Part shown: positions 1 to 12,625 of the stretch, piece by piece | Layout of the letters: each line of letters begins with the position of its first letter | Position numbering within the stretch: position 1 is the first letter of the stretch | Source of the DNA: Sphaerolaimus hirsutus | Lineage: Eukaryota; Nematoda; Chromadorea; Monhysterida; Sphaerolaimidae | Reading direction: 5' to 3' | Assembly (NCBI GenBank): GCA_964036195.1 | Contig: OZ038451.1 | Span: 124,001-188,000, forward strand | DNA length: 64,000 nucleotides | Notes under the pieces: model-generated | Database searches by the model: none | Seen by the model: only the letters and a program-made list of their open reading frames with translations | What the model was told of the DNA's origin: nothing | Translations under genes and position numbers: made by a program

Positions 1-3000
1 TTGTGCTTCAAGAAGTACCGATCTGCAATCTAAATTCAATATTCAAGATTGTGCTTCAAGAAGTACCCATCTGCCATCTAAATTCACTATTCAAGATTGT
101 GCTTCAAGAAGTACTGATCTGCAATCTTAAATCACTATTCAAGATTGTGCTTCAAGAAGTACCAATCTGCAATCTAAATTCACTATAACAGATTGTGCTT
201 CAAGAAGTACCGATCTGCAATCTAAATTCAATATTCAAGATTGTGCTTCAAGAAGTACCCATCTGCCATCTAAATTCACTATTCCAGTTTGTGCTTCAAG
301 AAGTACCCATCTGCAATCTAAATTCAATATTCAAGATTGTGCATCAAGAAGTACCCATCTGCCATCTAAATTCACTATTCAAGATTGTGCTTCAAGAAGT
401 ACTGATCTGCAATCAAAAGTCACTATTCAAGATTGTGCTTCCAGAAGTACTGATCTGCAATCTAAAGCCACTATTCAAGATTGTGCTTCAAGAAGTACCC
501 ATCTGCAATCTCAAGTCACTATTCCAGATTGTGCTTCAAGAAGTACCGATCTGCAATCTAAATTCAATATTCAAGATTGTGCTTCAAGAAGTACCGATCT
601 GCAATCTAAATTCAATATTCAAAATTGTGCTTCAAGAAGTACCCATCTGCTATCTAAATTCACTATTCAAGATTGTGCTTTAAGAAGTACTGATCTGCAA
701 TCAAAAGTCACTATTCAAGATTGTGCTTCCAGAAGTACTAATCTGCAATCTAAATTCACTATTCAAGATTGTGCTTCAAGAAGTACCCATCTGCAATCTC
801 ACATCACTATTCCAGATTGTGCTTCAAGAAGTACCCATCTGCCATCTAAATTCACTATTCAAGATTGTGCTTCAAGAAGTACCCATCTGCAATCTCAAGT
901 CACTATTCCAGATTGTGCTTCAAGAAGTACCGATCTGCAATCTAAATTCAATATTAAAGATTGTGCTTCAAGAAGTACCCATCTGCCATCTAAATTCACT
1001 ATTCAAGATTGTGCTTCAAGAAGTACCCATCTGCAATCTCAAGTCACTATTCCAGATTGTGCTTCAAGAAGTACCGATCTGCAATCTAAATTCAATATTC
1101 AAGATTGTGCTTCAAGAAGTACCCATCTGCCATCTAAATTCACTATTCAAGATTGTGCTTCAAGAAGTACTGATCTGCAATCTAAAGTCACTATTCAAGA
1201 TTGTGCTTCAAGAAGTACCGATCTGCAATCTAAATTCACTATTCCAGATTGTGCTTCAAGAAGTACCGATCTGCAATCTAAATTCAATATTCAAGATTGT
1301 GCTTCAAGAAGTACCAATCTGCAATCTAAATTCAATACTCAAGATTGTGCTTCAAGAAGTACCAATCTGCAATCTAAATTCAATACTCAAGATTGTGCTT
1401 CAAGAAGTACCCATCTGCCATCTAAATTCACTATTCAAGATTGTGCTTCAAGAAGTACTGATCTGCAATCTAAAGTCACTATTCAAGATTGTGCTTCAAG
1501 AAGTACCGATCTGCAATCTAAATTCACTATTCCAGATTGTGCTTCAAGAAGTACCGATCTGCAATCTCAAGTCACTATTCCAGATTGTACTTCAAGAAGT
1601 ACCGATCTGCAATCTAAATTCAATATTCAAGATTGTGCTTCAAGAAGTACCAATCTGCAATCTAAATTCAATACTCAAGATTGTGCTTCAAGAAGTACCC
1701 ATCTGCCATCTAAATTCACTATTCAAGATTGTGCTTCAAGAAGTACTGATCTGCAATCTAAAGTCACTATTCAAGATTGTGCTTCAAGAAGTACCCATCT
1801 GCAATCTCAAGTCACCATTCAAGATTGTGCTTCAAGAAGTACCCATCTGCAATCTAAAGTCACTATTCAAGATTGTGCTTCAAGAAGTACCCATCTGCAA
1901 TCTCAAGTCACCATTCAAGATTGTGCTTCAAGAAGTACCCATCTGCAATCTAAAGTCACTATTCAAGATTGTGCTTCAAGAAGTACCGATCTGCAATCTA
2001 AATTCACTATTCCAGATTGTGCTTCAAGAAGTACCGATCTGCAATCTAAATTCAATATTCAAGATTGTGCTTCAAGAAGTACCCATCTGCCATCTAAATT
2101 CACTATTCAAGATTGTGCTTCAAGAAGTACTGATCTGCAATCTAAAGTCACTATTCAAGATTGTGCTTCAAGAAGTACCGATCTGCAATCTAAATTCACT
2201 ATTCCAGATTGTGCTTCAAGAAGTACTGATCTGCAATCTAAATTCAATATTCAAGATTGTGCTTCAAGAAGTACCCATCTGCAATCTCAAGTCGCTATTC
2301 CAGATTGTGCTTCAAGAAGTACCGATCTGCAATCTAAATTCAATATTCAAGATTGTGCTTCAAGAAGTACCCATCTGCCATCTAAATTCACTATTCAAGA
2401 TTGTGCTTCAAGAAGTACTGATCTGCAATCTAAAGTCACTATTCAAGATTGTGCTTCAAGAAGTACCGATCTGCAATCTAAATTCACTATTCCAGATTGT
2501 GCTTCAAGAAGTACCGATCTGCAATCTCAAGTCACTATTCCAGATTGTGCTTCAAGAAGTACCGATCTGCAATCTCAAGTCACTATTCCAGATTGTACTT
2601 CAAGAAGTACCGATCTGCAATCTAAATTCAATATTCAAGATTGTGCTTCAAGAAGTACCAATCTGCAATCTAAATTCAATACTCAAGATTGTGCTTCAAG
2701 AAGTACTGATCTGCAATCTAAAGTCACTATTCAAGATTGTGCTTCAAGAAGTACCGATCTGCAATCTAAATTCACTATTCCAGATTGTGCTTCAAGAAGT
2801 ACCGATCTGCAATCTCAAGTCACTATTCCAGATTGTACTTCAAGAAGTACCGATCTGCAATCTAAATTCAATATTCAAGATTGTGCTTCAAGAAGTACCA
2901 ATCTGCAATCTAAATTCAATACTCAAGATTGTGCTTCAAGAAGTACCCATCTGCCATCTAAATTCACTATTCAAGATTGTGCTTCAAGAAGTACTGATCT

Positions 3001-6000
3001 GCAATCTAAAGTCACTATTCAAGATTGTGCTTCAAGAAGTACCCATCTGCAATCTAAAGTCACCATTCAAGATTGTGCTTCAAGAAGTACCCATCTGCAA
3101 TCTAAAGTCACTATTCAAGATTGTGCTTCAAGAAGTACCGATCTGCAATCTAAATTCACTATTCCAGATTGTGCTTCAAGAAGTACCGATCTGCAATCTA
3201 AATTCAATATTCAAGATTGTGCTTCAAGAAGTACCCATCTGCCATCTAAATTCACTATTCAAGATTGTGCTTCAAGAAGTACTGATCTGCAATCTAAAGT
3301 CACTATTCAAGATTGTGCTTCAAGAAGTACCGATCTGCAATCTAAATTCACTATTCCAGATTGTGCTTCAAGAAGTACTGATCTGCAATCTAAATTCAAT
3401 ATTCAAGATTGTGCTTCAAGAAGTACCCATCTGCCATCTAAATTCACTATTCCAGATTGTGCTTCAAGAAGTACTGATCTGCAATTTAAATTCAATATTC
3501 AAGATTGTGCTTCAAGAAGTACCCATCTGCCATCTAAATTCACTATTCAAGATTGTGCTTCAAGAAGTACCCATCTGCAATCTCAAGTCACTATTCCAGA
3601 TTGTGCTTCAAGAAGTACTGATCTGCAATCTAAATTCAATATTCAAAATTGTGCTTCAAGAAGTACCCATCTGCCATCTAAATTCACTATTCAAGATTGT
3701 GCTTCAAGAAGTACTGATCTGCAATCAAAAGTCACTATTCAAGATTGTGCTTCCAGAAGTACTGATCTGCAATCTCAATTCACTATTCAAGATTGTGCTT
3801 CAAGAAGTACCGATCTGCAATCTAAATTCACTATTCCAGATTGTGCTTCAAGAAGTACCCATCTGCAATCTCAAGTCACTATTCCAAATTGTGCTTCAAG
3901 AAGTACCCATCTGCAATCTCAAGTCACTATTCCAGATTGTGCTTCAAGAAGTACCGATCTGCAATCTAAATTCAATATTCAAGATTGTGCTTCAAGAAGT
4001 ACCCATCTGCCATCTAAATTCACTATTCAAGATTGTGCTTCAAGAAGTACTGATCTGCAATCTAAAGTCACTATTCAAGATTGTGCTTCAAGAAGTACCG
4101 ATCTGCAATCTAAATTCACTTTTCCAGATTGTGCTTCAAGAAGTACCAATCTGCAATCTAAATTCAATATTCAAGATTGTGCTTCAAGAAGTACCCATCT
4201 GCCATCTAAATTCACTATTCAAGATTGTGCTTCAAGAAGTACTGATCTGCAATCTAAAGTCACTATTCAAGATTGTGCTTCAAGAAGTACCGATCTGCAA
4301 TCTAAATTCACTATTCCAGATTGTGCTTCAAGAAGTACTGATCTGCAATCTAAATTCAATATTCAAGATTGTGCTTCAAGAAGTACCCATCTGCCATCTA
4401 AATTCACTATTCCAGATTGTGCTTCAAGAAGTACTGATCTGCAATTTAAATTCAATATTCAAGATTGTGCTTCAAGAAGTACCCATCTGCCATCTAAATT
4501 CACTATTCAAGATTGTGCTTCAAGAAGTACCCATCTGCAATCTCAAGTCACTATTCCAGATTGTGCTTCAAGAAGTACTGATCTGCAATCTAAATTCAAT
4601 ATTCAATATTGTGCTTCAAGAAGTACCCATCTGCCATCTAAATTCACTATTCAAGATTGTGCTTCAAGAAGTACTGATCTGCAATCAAAAGTCACTATTC
4701 AAGATTGTGCTTCCAGAAGTACTGATCTGCAATCTAAATTCACTATTCAAGATTGTGCTTCAAGAAGTAAATACCCATCTGCAATCTCAAGTCACTATTC
4801 CAGATTGTGCTTCAAGAAGTACTGATCTGCAATTTAAATTCAATATTCAAGATTGTGCTTCAAGAAGTACCCATCTGCCATCTAAATTCACTATTCAAGA
4901 TTGTGCTTCAAGAAGTACCCATCTGCAATCTCAAGTCACTATTCAAGATTGTGCTTCAAGAAGTACCGATCTGCAATCTAAATTCACTATTCCAGATTGT
5001 GCTTCAAGAAGTAAATACCCATCTGCAATCTCAAGTCACTATTCCAGATTGTGCTTCAAGAAGTACCGATCTGCAATCTAAATTCAATATTCAAGATTGT
5101 GCTTCAAGAAGTACCCGTCTGCCATCTAAATTCACTATTCAAGATTGTGCTTCAAGAAGTACTGATCTGCAATCTAAATTCAATATTCAAGATTGTGCTT
5201 CAAGAAGTACCCATCTGCCATCTAAATTCACTATTCAAGATTGTGCTTCAAGAAGTACTGATCTGCCATCTAAATTCACTATTCAAGATTGTGCTTCAAG
5301 AAGTACTGATCTGCAATCTTAAGTCACTATTCAAGATTGTGCTTCAAGAAGTACCGATCTGCAATCTAAATTCACTATAACAGATTGTGCTTCAAGAAGT
5401 ACCGATCTGCAATCTAAATTCAATATTCAAGATTGTGCTTCAAGAAGTACCCATCTGCCATCTAAATTCACTATTCCAGTTTGTGCTTCAAGAAGTACCC
5501 ATCTGCAATCTAAATTCAATATTCAAGATTGTGCATCAAGAAGTACCCATCTGCCATCTAAATTCACTATTCAAGATTGTGCTTCAAGAAGTACTGATCT
5601 GCAATCAAAAGTCACTATTCAAGATTGTGCTTCCAGAAGTACTGATCTGCAATCTAAAGCCACTATTCAAGATTGTGCTTCAAGAAGTACCCATCTGCAA
5701 TCTCAAGTCACTATTCCAGATTGTGCTTCAAGAAGTACCGATCTGCAATCTAAATTCAATATTCAAGATTGTGCTTCAAGAAGTACCCATCTGCCATCTA
5801 AATTCACTATTCAAGATTGTGCTTCAAGAAGTACCCATCTGCAATCTCAAGTCACTATTCCAGATTGTGCTTCAAGAAGTACCGATCTGCAATCTAAATT
5901 CAATATTCAAGATTGTGCTTCAAGAAGTACCCATCTGCCATCTAAATTCACTATTCCAGTTTGTGCTTCAAGAAGTACCCATCTGCAATCTAAATTCAAT

Positions 6001-7310
6001 ATTCAAGATTGTGCATCAAGAAGTACCCATATGCCATCGAAATTCACTATTCAAGATTGTGCTTCAAGAAGTACTGATCTGCAATCAAAAGTCACTATTC
6101 AAGATTGTGCTTCCAGAAGTACTGATCTGCAATCTAAAGCCACTATTCAAGATTGTGCTTCAAGAAGTACCGATCTGCAATCTAAATTCACTATTCAAGA
6201 TTGTGCTTCAAGAAGTACTGATCTGCAATCAAAAGTCACTATTCAAGATTGTGCTTCCAGAAGTACTGATCTGCAATCTCAAGTCACTATTCCAGATTGT
6301 GCTTCAAGAAGTACCGATCTGCAATCTAAATTCACTATTCAAGATTGTGCTTCAAGAAGTACTGATCTGCAATCTTAAGTCACTATTCAAGATTGTGCTT
6401 CAAGAAGTACCGATCTGCAATCTAAATTCACTATAACAGATTGTGCTTCAAGAAGTACCGATCTGCAATCTAAATTCAATATTCAAGATTGTGCTTCAAG
6501 AAGTACCCATCTGCCATCTAAATTCACTATTCCAGTTTGTGCTTCAAGAAGTACCCATCTGCAATCTAAATTCAATATTCAAGATTGTGCATCAAGAAGT
6601 ACCCATCTGCCATCTAAATTCACTATTCAAGATTGTGCTTCAAGAAGTACTGATCTGCAATCAAAAGTCACTATTCAAGATTGTGCTTCCAGAAGTACTG
6701 ATCTGCAATCTAAAGCCACTATTCAAGATTGTGCTTCAAGAAGTACCCATCTGCAATCTCAAGTCACTATTCCAGATTGTGCTTCAAGAAGTACCGATCT
6801 GCAATCTAAATTCAATATTCAAGATTGTGCTTCAAGAAGTACCCATCTGCCATCTAAATTCACTATTCAAGATTGTGCTTCAAGAAGTACCCATCTGCAA
6901 TCTCAAGTCACTATTCCAGATTGTGCTTCAAGAAGTACCGATCTGCAATCTAAATTCAATATTCAAGATTGTGCTTCAAGAAGTACCCATCTGCCATCTA
7001 AATTCACTATTCCAGTTTGTGCTTCAAGAAGTACCCATCTGCAATCTAAATTCAATATTCAAGATTGTGCATCAAGAAGTACCCATATGCCATCGAAATT
7101 CACTATTCAAGATTGTGCTTCAAGAAGTACTGATCTGCAATCAAAAGTCACTATTCAAGATTGTGCTTCCAGAAGTACTGATCTGCAATCTAAAGCCACT
7201 ATTCAAGATTGTGCTTCAAGAAGTACCCATCTGCAATCTCAAGTCACTATTCCAGATTGTGCTTCAAGAAGTACCGATCTGCAATCTAAATTCAATATTC
7301 AAATTTGTGC
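1..7310. repeat. 48-bp minisatellite array, about 150 units
   Basis: Head-to-tail copies of a 48-bp unit with the core GAAGTACCGATCTGCAATCT. Units differ at a few fixed positions (CCG/CCC/CCA/CTG after GTA; AAT/CAT; AAATTC/AAAGTC/CAAGTC; CAAG/CCAG). Because 48 is a multiple of three, two frames stay open for long distances (up to 1452 codons, 723-5081), reading a 16-residue repeat (LQEVPICNLNSLFKIV) or, in the other frame, one built on SRSTDLQSKFTIQDCA. I see no promoter, splice site or non-repeat flank that would make this a gene, and the open frames are explained by unit length. Two units near 4770 and 5010 carry a 4-bp insertion that shifts the frame. Longer blocks recur: the block at 5387 returns at 6443, 22 units later, and also resembles the block at 195. 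Confidence 0.95.
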
Positions 7311-7318
7311 TTCCAGAA

Positions 7319-8385
7319 CAGGGTTGGTTTTATAAAAATTCATTTTAGTAAAATTGTATAAAAATTGTATAAAAATTTTATTTTATTTTTATTTTATTCT
7401 TGTTTCATTTTTTTTTAATTTCATTTTATTCCCAAAATTCATTAATAAAATAAAATGACACCATTTTACAAAAATTTTACAAAAATTGTACAAAAATTTT
7501 ACAAAAAATCAGAATCATGCATGCAAGGCCAGAAAAATGTTATAATTAGACCTATTCATGAAAAAGCTGTGACAAATTTTCCCCTTACTTTTCAAAAATT
7601 GCATGCAGTAGGTATTGTTAGCTGGCTGCAAGTGTCATGTTACAATTATTGATAAAAATGGTTTGCATTTTTAATAGAAGGACTACTGGAGTGTGCTGGG
7701 CTCATTCATGAAATGTCATGCAAAGTGTCAATTGTCACGACAAATGTAAAGTAAAGTGTCAATTGTCATGCAAAATGTCAAGTTTCATGTCAAATTTCAA
7801 GCAAAGTGACAATTGTCATTACAAATGCCATGCAAAGTGTAAATTGTGTATCCAAATATTGTTTTTTTGTATCCATAGTATGTTTTGTATCCAAATCTTA
7901 TGTTTTTGTATCCAAACATTCACATAAGATTGATTCAACAACCACATGATTTGGATACAAAACACAAGATTAACAAATAAAACATAAGATTTGGATACAA
8001 TTTGCTTGACAATTGATACTTTAATTTTTATATGCCATGACAATTTATGCTTTACTTTTCATTTGTCATGACACTTGACACTGCATGACATTTTACATGA
8101 CATTTGACACTTTACAAAGCTTCTGACTGCCCCCAGATCAATGAATAAACAGGTTGAATCTCAAGCAATGAGATAAAATTTTACAAAAAATGTGATTTTT
8201 CATACAATTTTACAAAAATACAAATTTTTATACAATTTTACAAAATTTTTACAAAAATTCGAATTTTTATACAATTTTTATTTTTATTCTTAAATTTTCC
8301 ATTTTATTTTATTTTATTTTATTCTTAAATTTTCCATTTTATTTTTATTTTATTTTTATTTTTTTCTGAGATTTTGCCAACCCTG
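7319..8385. mobile_element. hAT-like non-autonomous element inside the minisatellite
   Basis: Ends CAGGGTTGG...CCAACCCTG are inverted repeats of the common hAT type. The flanking 8-mers are identical (TTCCAGAA at 7311-7318 and 8386-8393) and belong to the minisatellite unit, so the insertion is exact. The interior is AT-rich: poly-T/ATTTT tracts at both ends and, at about 7700-8140, a copy of TGTCATGCAAAGTGTC-type repeats arranged as an inverted repeat. No transposase ORF is present. Confidence 0.85.
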
Positions 8386-9035
8386 TTCCAGAAGTACTGA
8401 TCTGCAATCGAAAGTCACTATTCAAGATTGTGCTTCCAGAAGTACTGATCTGCAATCGAAAGTCACTATTCAAGATTGTGCTTCAAGAAGTACCGATCTA
8501 CAACACAAAAAACTAAAATTCCGAAATTTGTGCAAATAAAAGTACCGATCTACATGCAGATCGGTACTTTAAGAATTACCAAAAAAAATTGTGCATTTGA
8601 ATGTACCGATCTAACAGCGGTACTTTCAGAAGCACAAATTATTTCTATGTAGATCGGTACTTTTACCCATACAAAAAAGCACAAAACGAGTTTGTGCTCT
8701 TAAATGTACCGATCTGACATCGGTACATTCAGAAGCACAAAAAATAATGTGCAAATCGGTACTTTTAAAAGAACAATTTTGGAAAAAGTCTGTAGATCGG
8801 TACTTTGTAAGATACAAAACCTGAAAAAGCTTGTAGATCGGTACTTTTAAAATTTCAGAAAATGTTTTTTGCCATTTTTTGGCATTTTTCGACCCCCCGT
8901 ATCTCAAAATGCTTTTTCACACCCCCCACTTTTTAAATTTTTTTTTGAAGGACTTTCCTATGGGGACCCCGAAAATGGTCTTAACTCAAAATTGACAAAT
9001 TTGTAGATTGGTACTTTTAGAAGCACACCCTTCAT
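8386..9035. repeat. minisatellite edge and inverted AAGTACCGATCT relatives
   Basis: Two to three 48-bp units resume after the hAT-like element. From about 8500 the core appears singly and in both orientations: GTACCGATCT alternates with AGATCGGTAC about every 40-60 bp, including the near-perfect palindrome at 8543-8567. The minus-strand ORF over this zone is a by-product of the repeats. No gene is seen. Confidence 0.7.
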
Positions 9036-9195
9036 ATGCACATAAAAACTCGAGGGGTGGTCATCCCGGGCAAATGTAGTAAACCCCCCAGGATGTCAAC
9101 CTATGGTATCCAAATGTTTTGCACATTCATCATTTTGAAATTTTGGCAATATTAGTCATGCAGCAAAAAAGTCCCTACTATTCTGCATGCTAGTG
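9036..9195. mobile_element. 3' fragment of the CACTACCG..CGGTAGTG element family
   Basis: This resembles the right part of the element at 16365-17628: a gGTCATCCCgGG stretch, then a TAGTATCCAAAAGTTTTGC-like stretch, then CTACTATTCTGCATGCTAGTG at the end, followed by TA. No matching left end is visible, so it looks truncated. Confidence 0.5.
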
Positions 9196-9206
9196 TATAA
9201 GGAGAA

Positions 9207-9693
9207 ATGAGGTACCACGGTCTAGTGTGTAAATATATCATACGCACAATCCCCTATTTCACTCTCTGTTTGTAAGTTATCAACACATTACATATTTTTT
9301 TTAAAACGCAACAATAAACGACATGTTTAAGGATCTACTATAGATGTAAATATTTACCGTATTACCTCGAAATACCCCCAGCAGGTTTATTATTTTGCCA
9401 GCAAAATTTGAGCGGGGGTGATAATTCAAGGGGGGTATTCTAGCGGGGGTCTATTTTTTTGCCAGAAATGTTCGGAAATTCCCCATACTCAGACGTAGAA
9501 AAATCAAACAATTACATAGATGTATATGTGTTTTTAAGCATATATCACAGTATATACACATAAGCCCTTCCCTAACAACACGCACTCAATCATCAGTTTC
9601 AACGTGTGTTCTGCTTTGTACAGATTGCAAACTGCGGTATTTGTCATGTACGTTCTCTTTACACTCAATTTTAGGGGGTATTTCGAGGGGGGG
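9207..9693. other. left part of segmental-duplication copy 1
   Basis: This is homologous to about 51640-51960. It contains the left end of an old CCGTATT-type TIR element (TA at 9355, element from 9357) whose right end lies beyond the BEL insertion at about 23486. It holds no ORF of note. Confidence 0.6.
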
Positions 9694-9698
9694 AGGGT

Positions 9699-10787
9699 TG
9701 TGTAACATTATCGTAAAATGTAAAACTTTTAATATTTAAGTTGACTTTCTTATGTTCGCTTTTATATTTAGTTAATTCAATTTATCAATATTCCTTTTCA
9801 GTTCACATTCCACCTTTTAACATCTTCACATTCACCATTTAATATCTCAAGCGATCATGTTTACAACGTGCGCTTTACGTTGCTCACATATTTAGATCTT
9901 AGTCATTGCTCACATTCCGCCACATTTCCTTGACAAGCAGCACGCAAATATGCCAACATGTTTATGTTAAGCGGCGGGCTCGCCCCAAGCAGGGGCCGGG
10001 CCCGCGCGCCATTTCAAATGCTGTCTGGCTTGTCTCACATTTTCACTATCTTGCCAGTTTAGCTCGCTTTTCGTCGGAAGAGCAAGCAGGCAAGAGTTGA
10101 ACTTTCACAATTGGAAATGTTGGGTAAAAATCGGAGATTAGAGCCGACCGATTGGCGCCAAGCTAGTTGCCATCGGTCTGGCCCTTAAAAGCCGATCTCA
10201 CAGCTAAAATCGGCAGTGTTTGCAACCTCGTCAACTTCACACAAATATCTTCCTAGGATCTAAATAAGCGCCGTTGTCACCTTTATTAAGTCGCTTATTT
10301 TTGGTGCTAAGTTTTAACTCTTGGTGCTTTAAATCACCTTAGTGCTTTATTCACATCCGCGCTATTTAAGGTGCTTTGTTCACAACCGCGCCACTTAATT
10401 ATCACCTTGTTGTCGTAATTAAGTGCCTTCTTTAAATTGCCTTATTTCTTCGGTAATTTGCGTTTAATTTACTTTTCATTTAAGTAATTAATTTAGCTGT
10501 AAATTAATTCCCTTATTTAAGTATATTTTATTCGCATTTAATTCTTTGTATTTAATTGTCTAAATAAAAAGGCTCATCAAACCCTTTTGGAAACAATCTA
10601 AAAATTGAATCACACTAACTCACGTCAATTCACTTCAACTCAACTAATCACATTGATAAAATAGCGGAACGTCAACTAAGAGACGACGCCTCACGTCACA
10701 ATTCATTCGTTCACATTCGTCCTCTTCCTCGGTTAGGAATAGGAGCTCGTTCACAAGTCAACTCAACTAGTTCCATACTATTTTACA
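9699..10787 (+). repeat. 5' LTR of Pao/BEL element
   Basis: A 1089-bp direct repeat of 22148-23219, beginning TGTGTAACATT and ending TATTTTACA. The 5-bp target duplication AGGGT flanks the whole element (9694-9698 and 23220-23224). By eye the LTRs differ at about a dozen substitutions, mostly transitions, plus one 17-bp GC-rich segment present only here (about 9994-10010, between two GC dinucleotides). The small divergence implies a fairly recent insertion. Confidence 0.95.
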
Positions 10788-10806
10788 TGGCGCAGCGAGC
10801 AGGGTG
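10788..10806 (+). promoter_or_regulatory. primer binding site of the BEL element
   Basis: TGGCGCAGCGAGCAGGGTG starts at the first base after the 5' LTR. It has the TGG expected opposite a tRNA CCA end. The matching tRNA was not identified. Confidence 0.65.
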
Positions 10807-11050
10807 ACTAATTAACTAATTGGTCACTCTAATTAAGTTGTCTCACGCGAAATTTCATTGGAAATTGTTTGTCACAGCACGAGGTTACGGTAATACGGTT
10901 TTGGACGCGAAATCATTAGTAACGCGTGTATTTACTTACGATTTTTAAGTACAATTCACAAGTAACAAAATATTTATTTTTATTATTTTATTTTGTTCAC
11001 AGCTAGCTACCACTTTTGCTAATAAGCAATCAATCAATCGAAAAATTGCT

Positions 11051-12625
11051 ATGGAGCAACGCCTTCAACGCAACGTAACGGCTGCTTCAGCCATGCCTAC
11101 GAGCAACGTAGATGAGGCCGACACAACCCATCCGTTGACTCAGCACAGCCGGGCGTTGACTGGAGTTTGCAATGGCGTATTGCGTTTCACACAAAAACCG
11201 ATTCCTAAAGTCGTCAAGGACGAGTCACAACCCGCCGCAGCAAATTTGCGCGCGGCGGAGGAAGCATTGGATATGCTTCAGGCCTACGTTTACCACGCCG
11301 AGATGAAATGCTCGGACCTGTCCATAGCTATGGAACGATTCACATCCATCGTTCAAAACTACATCACAAGCTTGGACAGAGACGAAGACGGTGCGGCCGA
11401 AGAAGCAAAGAGCGCCACGGCGAAATTGGACCGCGCGCTCTATTTGGGCTCGAACAACGCGGTGGTGCTCATGGATGAGCTGGAATCAAAGATGGCGTCC
11501 GCCAAAGCGCAAATCAAATCCACGGAATGGTTGATACTTTCCCTGAAAGGTCAGTCCACTGTTGATTTAACTACTCAACCCCCTTCACAACCACCCCTTA
11601 ATATCACAACGGGAAGTAGTTCTCAACCTTCACAACCGGAAACTTTGTTAAAGTTGCCTAAAATCGAGCTTGCCAAGTATAACGGCGATCCGTTAGAATG
11701 GGCAGCTTGGTGGGAAATTTTTCGAGCTCAAATTCACGACAGAGCTACTTTGTCAAACGGTATGAAATATACGTACCTCAAGCTCAGCCTTACCGGTCCA
11801 GCAGCAGAACTGCTGGCCGGATTAAAAGGTGATGGTCGTGATTACATCACAGCGGTCACCATGTTAAAGTCAAACTTTGGTGAAACGCATAGGGTACAAG
11901 CAGCCCTGTGGGATAAATTGTATTCACTCGAAAAGCCTTCATCGAGAGGAGATTCCCTCACAAATTTCACAAGAACCCTTTTGTCAACTCTCAATCAACT
12001 AAAAGAAAGGGGCGAAAGTGTCGATTCTGGTGCTGTTTTAAGAATAATTCGAGGTTATCTCCCTGATAATATTGTTCTTGCCGTCACAGAAGAACACCGG
12101 AATTCGATGCGCACTGCGGCAACCGACGACACAGAACTCACAGTCGTCAGGTTTGTTGATGCATTATCTACCATTGCTCGTGCTCGATTAGATGCAATGA
12201 AAACTGAACAACAAGGTTCACAACCTTCAAATGTTGCTCAGAAATCACAAAATTCATCGTCAAAAAGGCCACAAAGTGGAGGTGGTTGGCAACAGCAAAA
12301 GAAAAAGGGAAATAAATCACAAAATACCTTTTCTAAGCAAAAACCTATTCACAACACGGTTGCTTTTGCTGGCACAAATGCTAACGTTGGTAAACAACAA
12401 GGAAAAAATAAAAATTCCACACAACCTCCCAGAACTCCCGCGAGCGGAGCGGCTAATCAAAAGCAGTTCTCACAACCTGCTGCTGATTATCGCAAGCCAA
12501 AATTCGAATGCTTGTTGTGTGGCAATAAAGAGCACTACAGCGTCGATTGCCCTCAATACGTCAAACCGAAAGAGCGCATCGAACGGCTACAAGCTTTGGG
12601 CGAAGTGTGCACGCGGGGCACATAG
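11051..12625 (+). CDS. gag: BEL Gag polyprotein region
   Basis: This 524-codon frame opens 264 bp after the primer site; the first ATG after the leader is used as start. Around residues 195-330 it carries the Pao/BEL Gag signature (LPKIELAKYNGDPLEWAAWW.., then YLKLSLTGPAAELLAGL), the DUF1759-type region. A Q/N/K-rich linker follows, then a CCHC knuckle near residue 490 (CLLCGNKEHYSVDC). Gag packages element RNA into virus-like particles. The frame ends in mid-domain at 12625: a second Cys/His cluster continues in the +1 frame, so either a frameshift joins it to Pol or an indel has broken it. TCACA pentamers are dense here, as in the rest of the element. Confidence 0.88.
   Translation: MEQRLQRNVTAASAMPTSNVDEADTTHPLTQHSRALTGVCNGVLRFTQKPIPKVVKDESQPAAANLRAAEEALDMLQAYVYHAEMKCSDLSIAMERFTSIVQNYITSLDRDEDGAAEEAKSATAKLDRALYLGSNNAVVLMDELESKMASAKAQIKSTEWLILSLKGQSTVDLTTQPPSQPPLNITTGSSSQPSQPETLLKLPKIELAKYNGDPLEWAAWWEIFRAQIHDRATLSNGMKYTYLKLSLTGPAAELLAGLKGDGRDYITAVTMLKSNFGETHRVQAALWDKLYSLEKPSSRGDSLTNFTRTLLSTLNQLKERGESVDSGAVLRIIRGYLPDNIVLAVTEEHRNSMRTAATDDTELTVVRFVDALSTIARARLDAMKTEQQGSQPSNVAQKSQNSSSKRPQSGGGWQQQKKKGNKSQNTFSKQKPIHNTVAFAGTNANVGKQQGKNKNSTQPPRTPASGAANQKQFSQPAADYRKPKFECLLCGNKEHYSVDCPQYVKPKERIERLQALGEVCTRGT

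Noticed and set aside
723-5081. 1452-codon open frame as a giant repetitive protein
   Set aside because: The frame is open only because the 48-bp unit is a multiple of three and one unit has no stop; a second frame is open too, and there is no non-repeat start, splice site or promoter.
1-7310. CRISPR array
   Set aside because: The units are contiguous variants of one sequence without unique spacers, in an animal genome.
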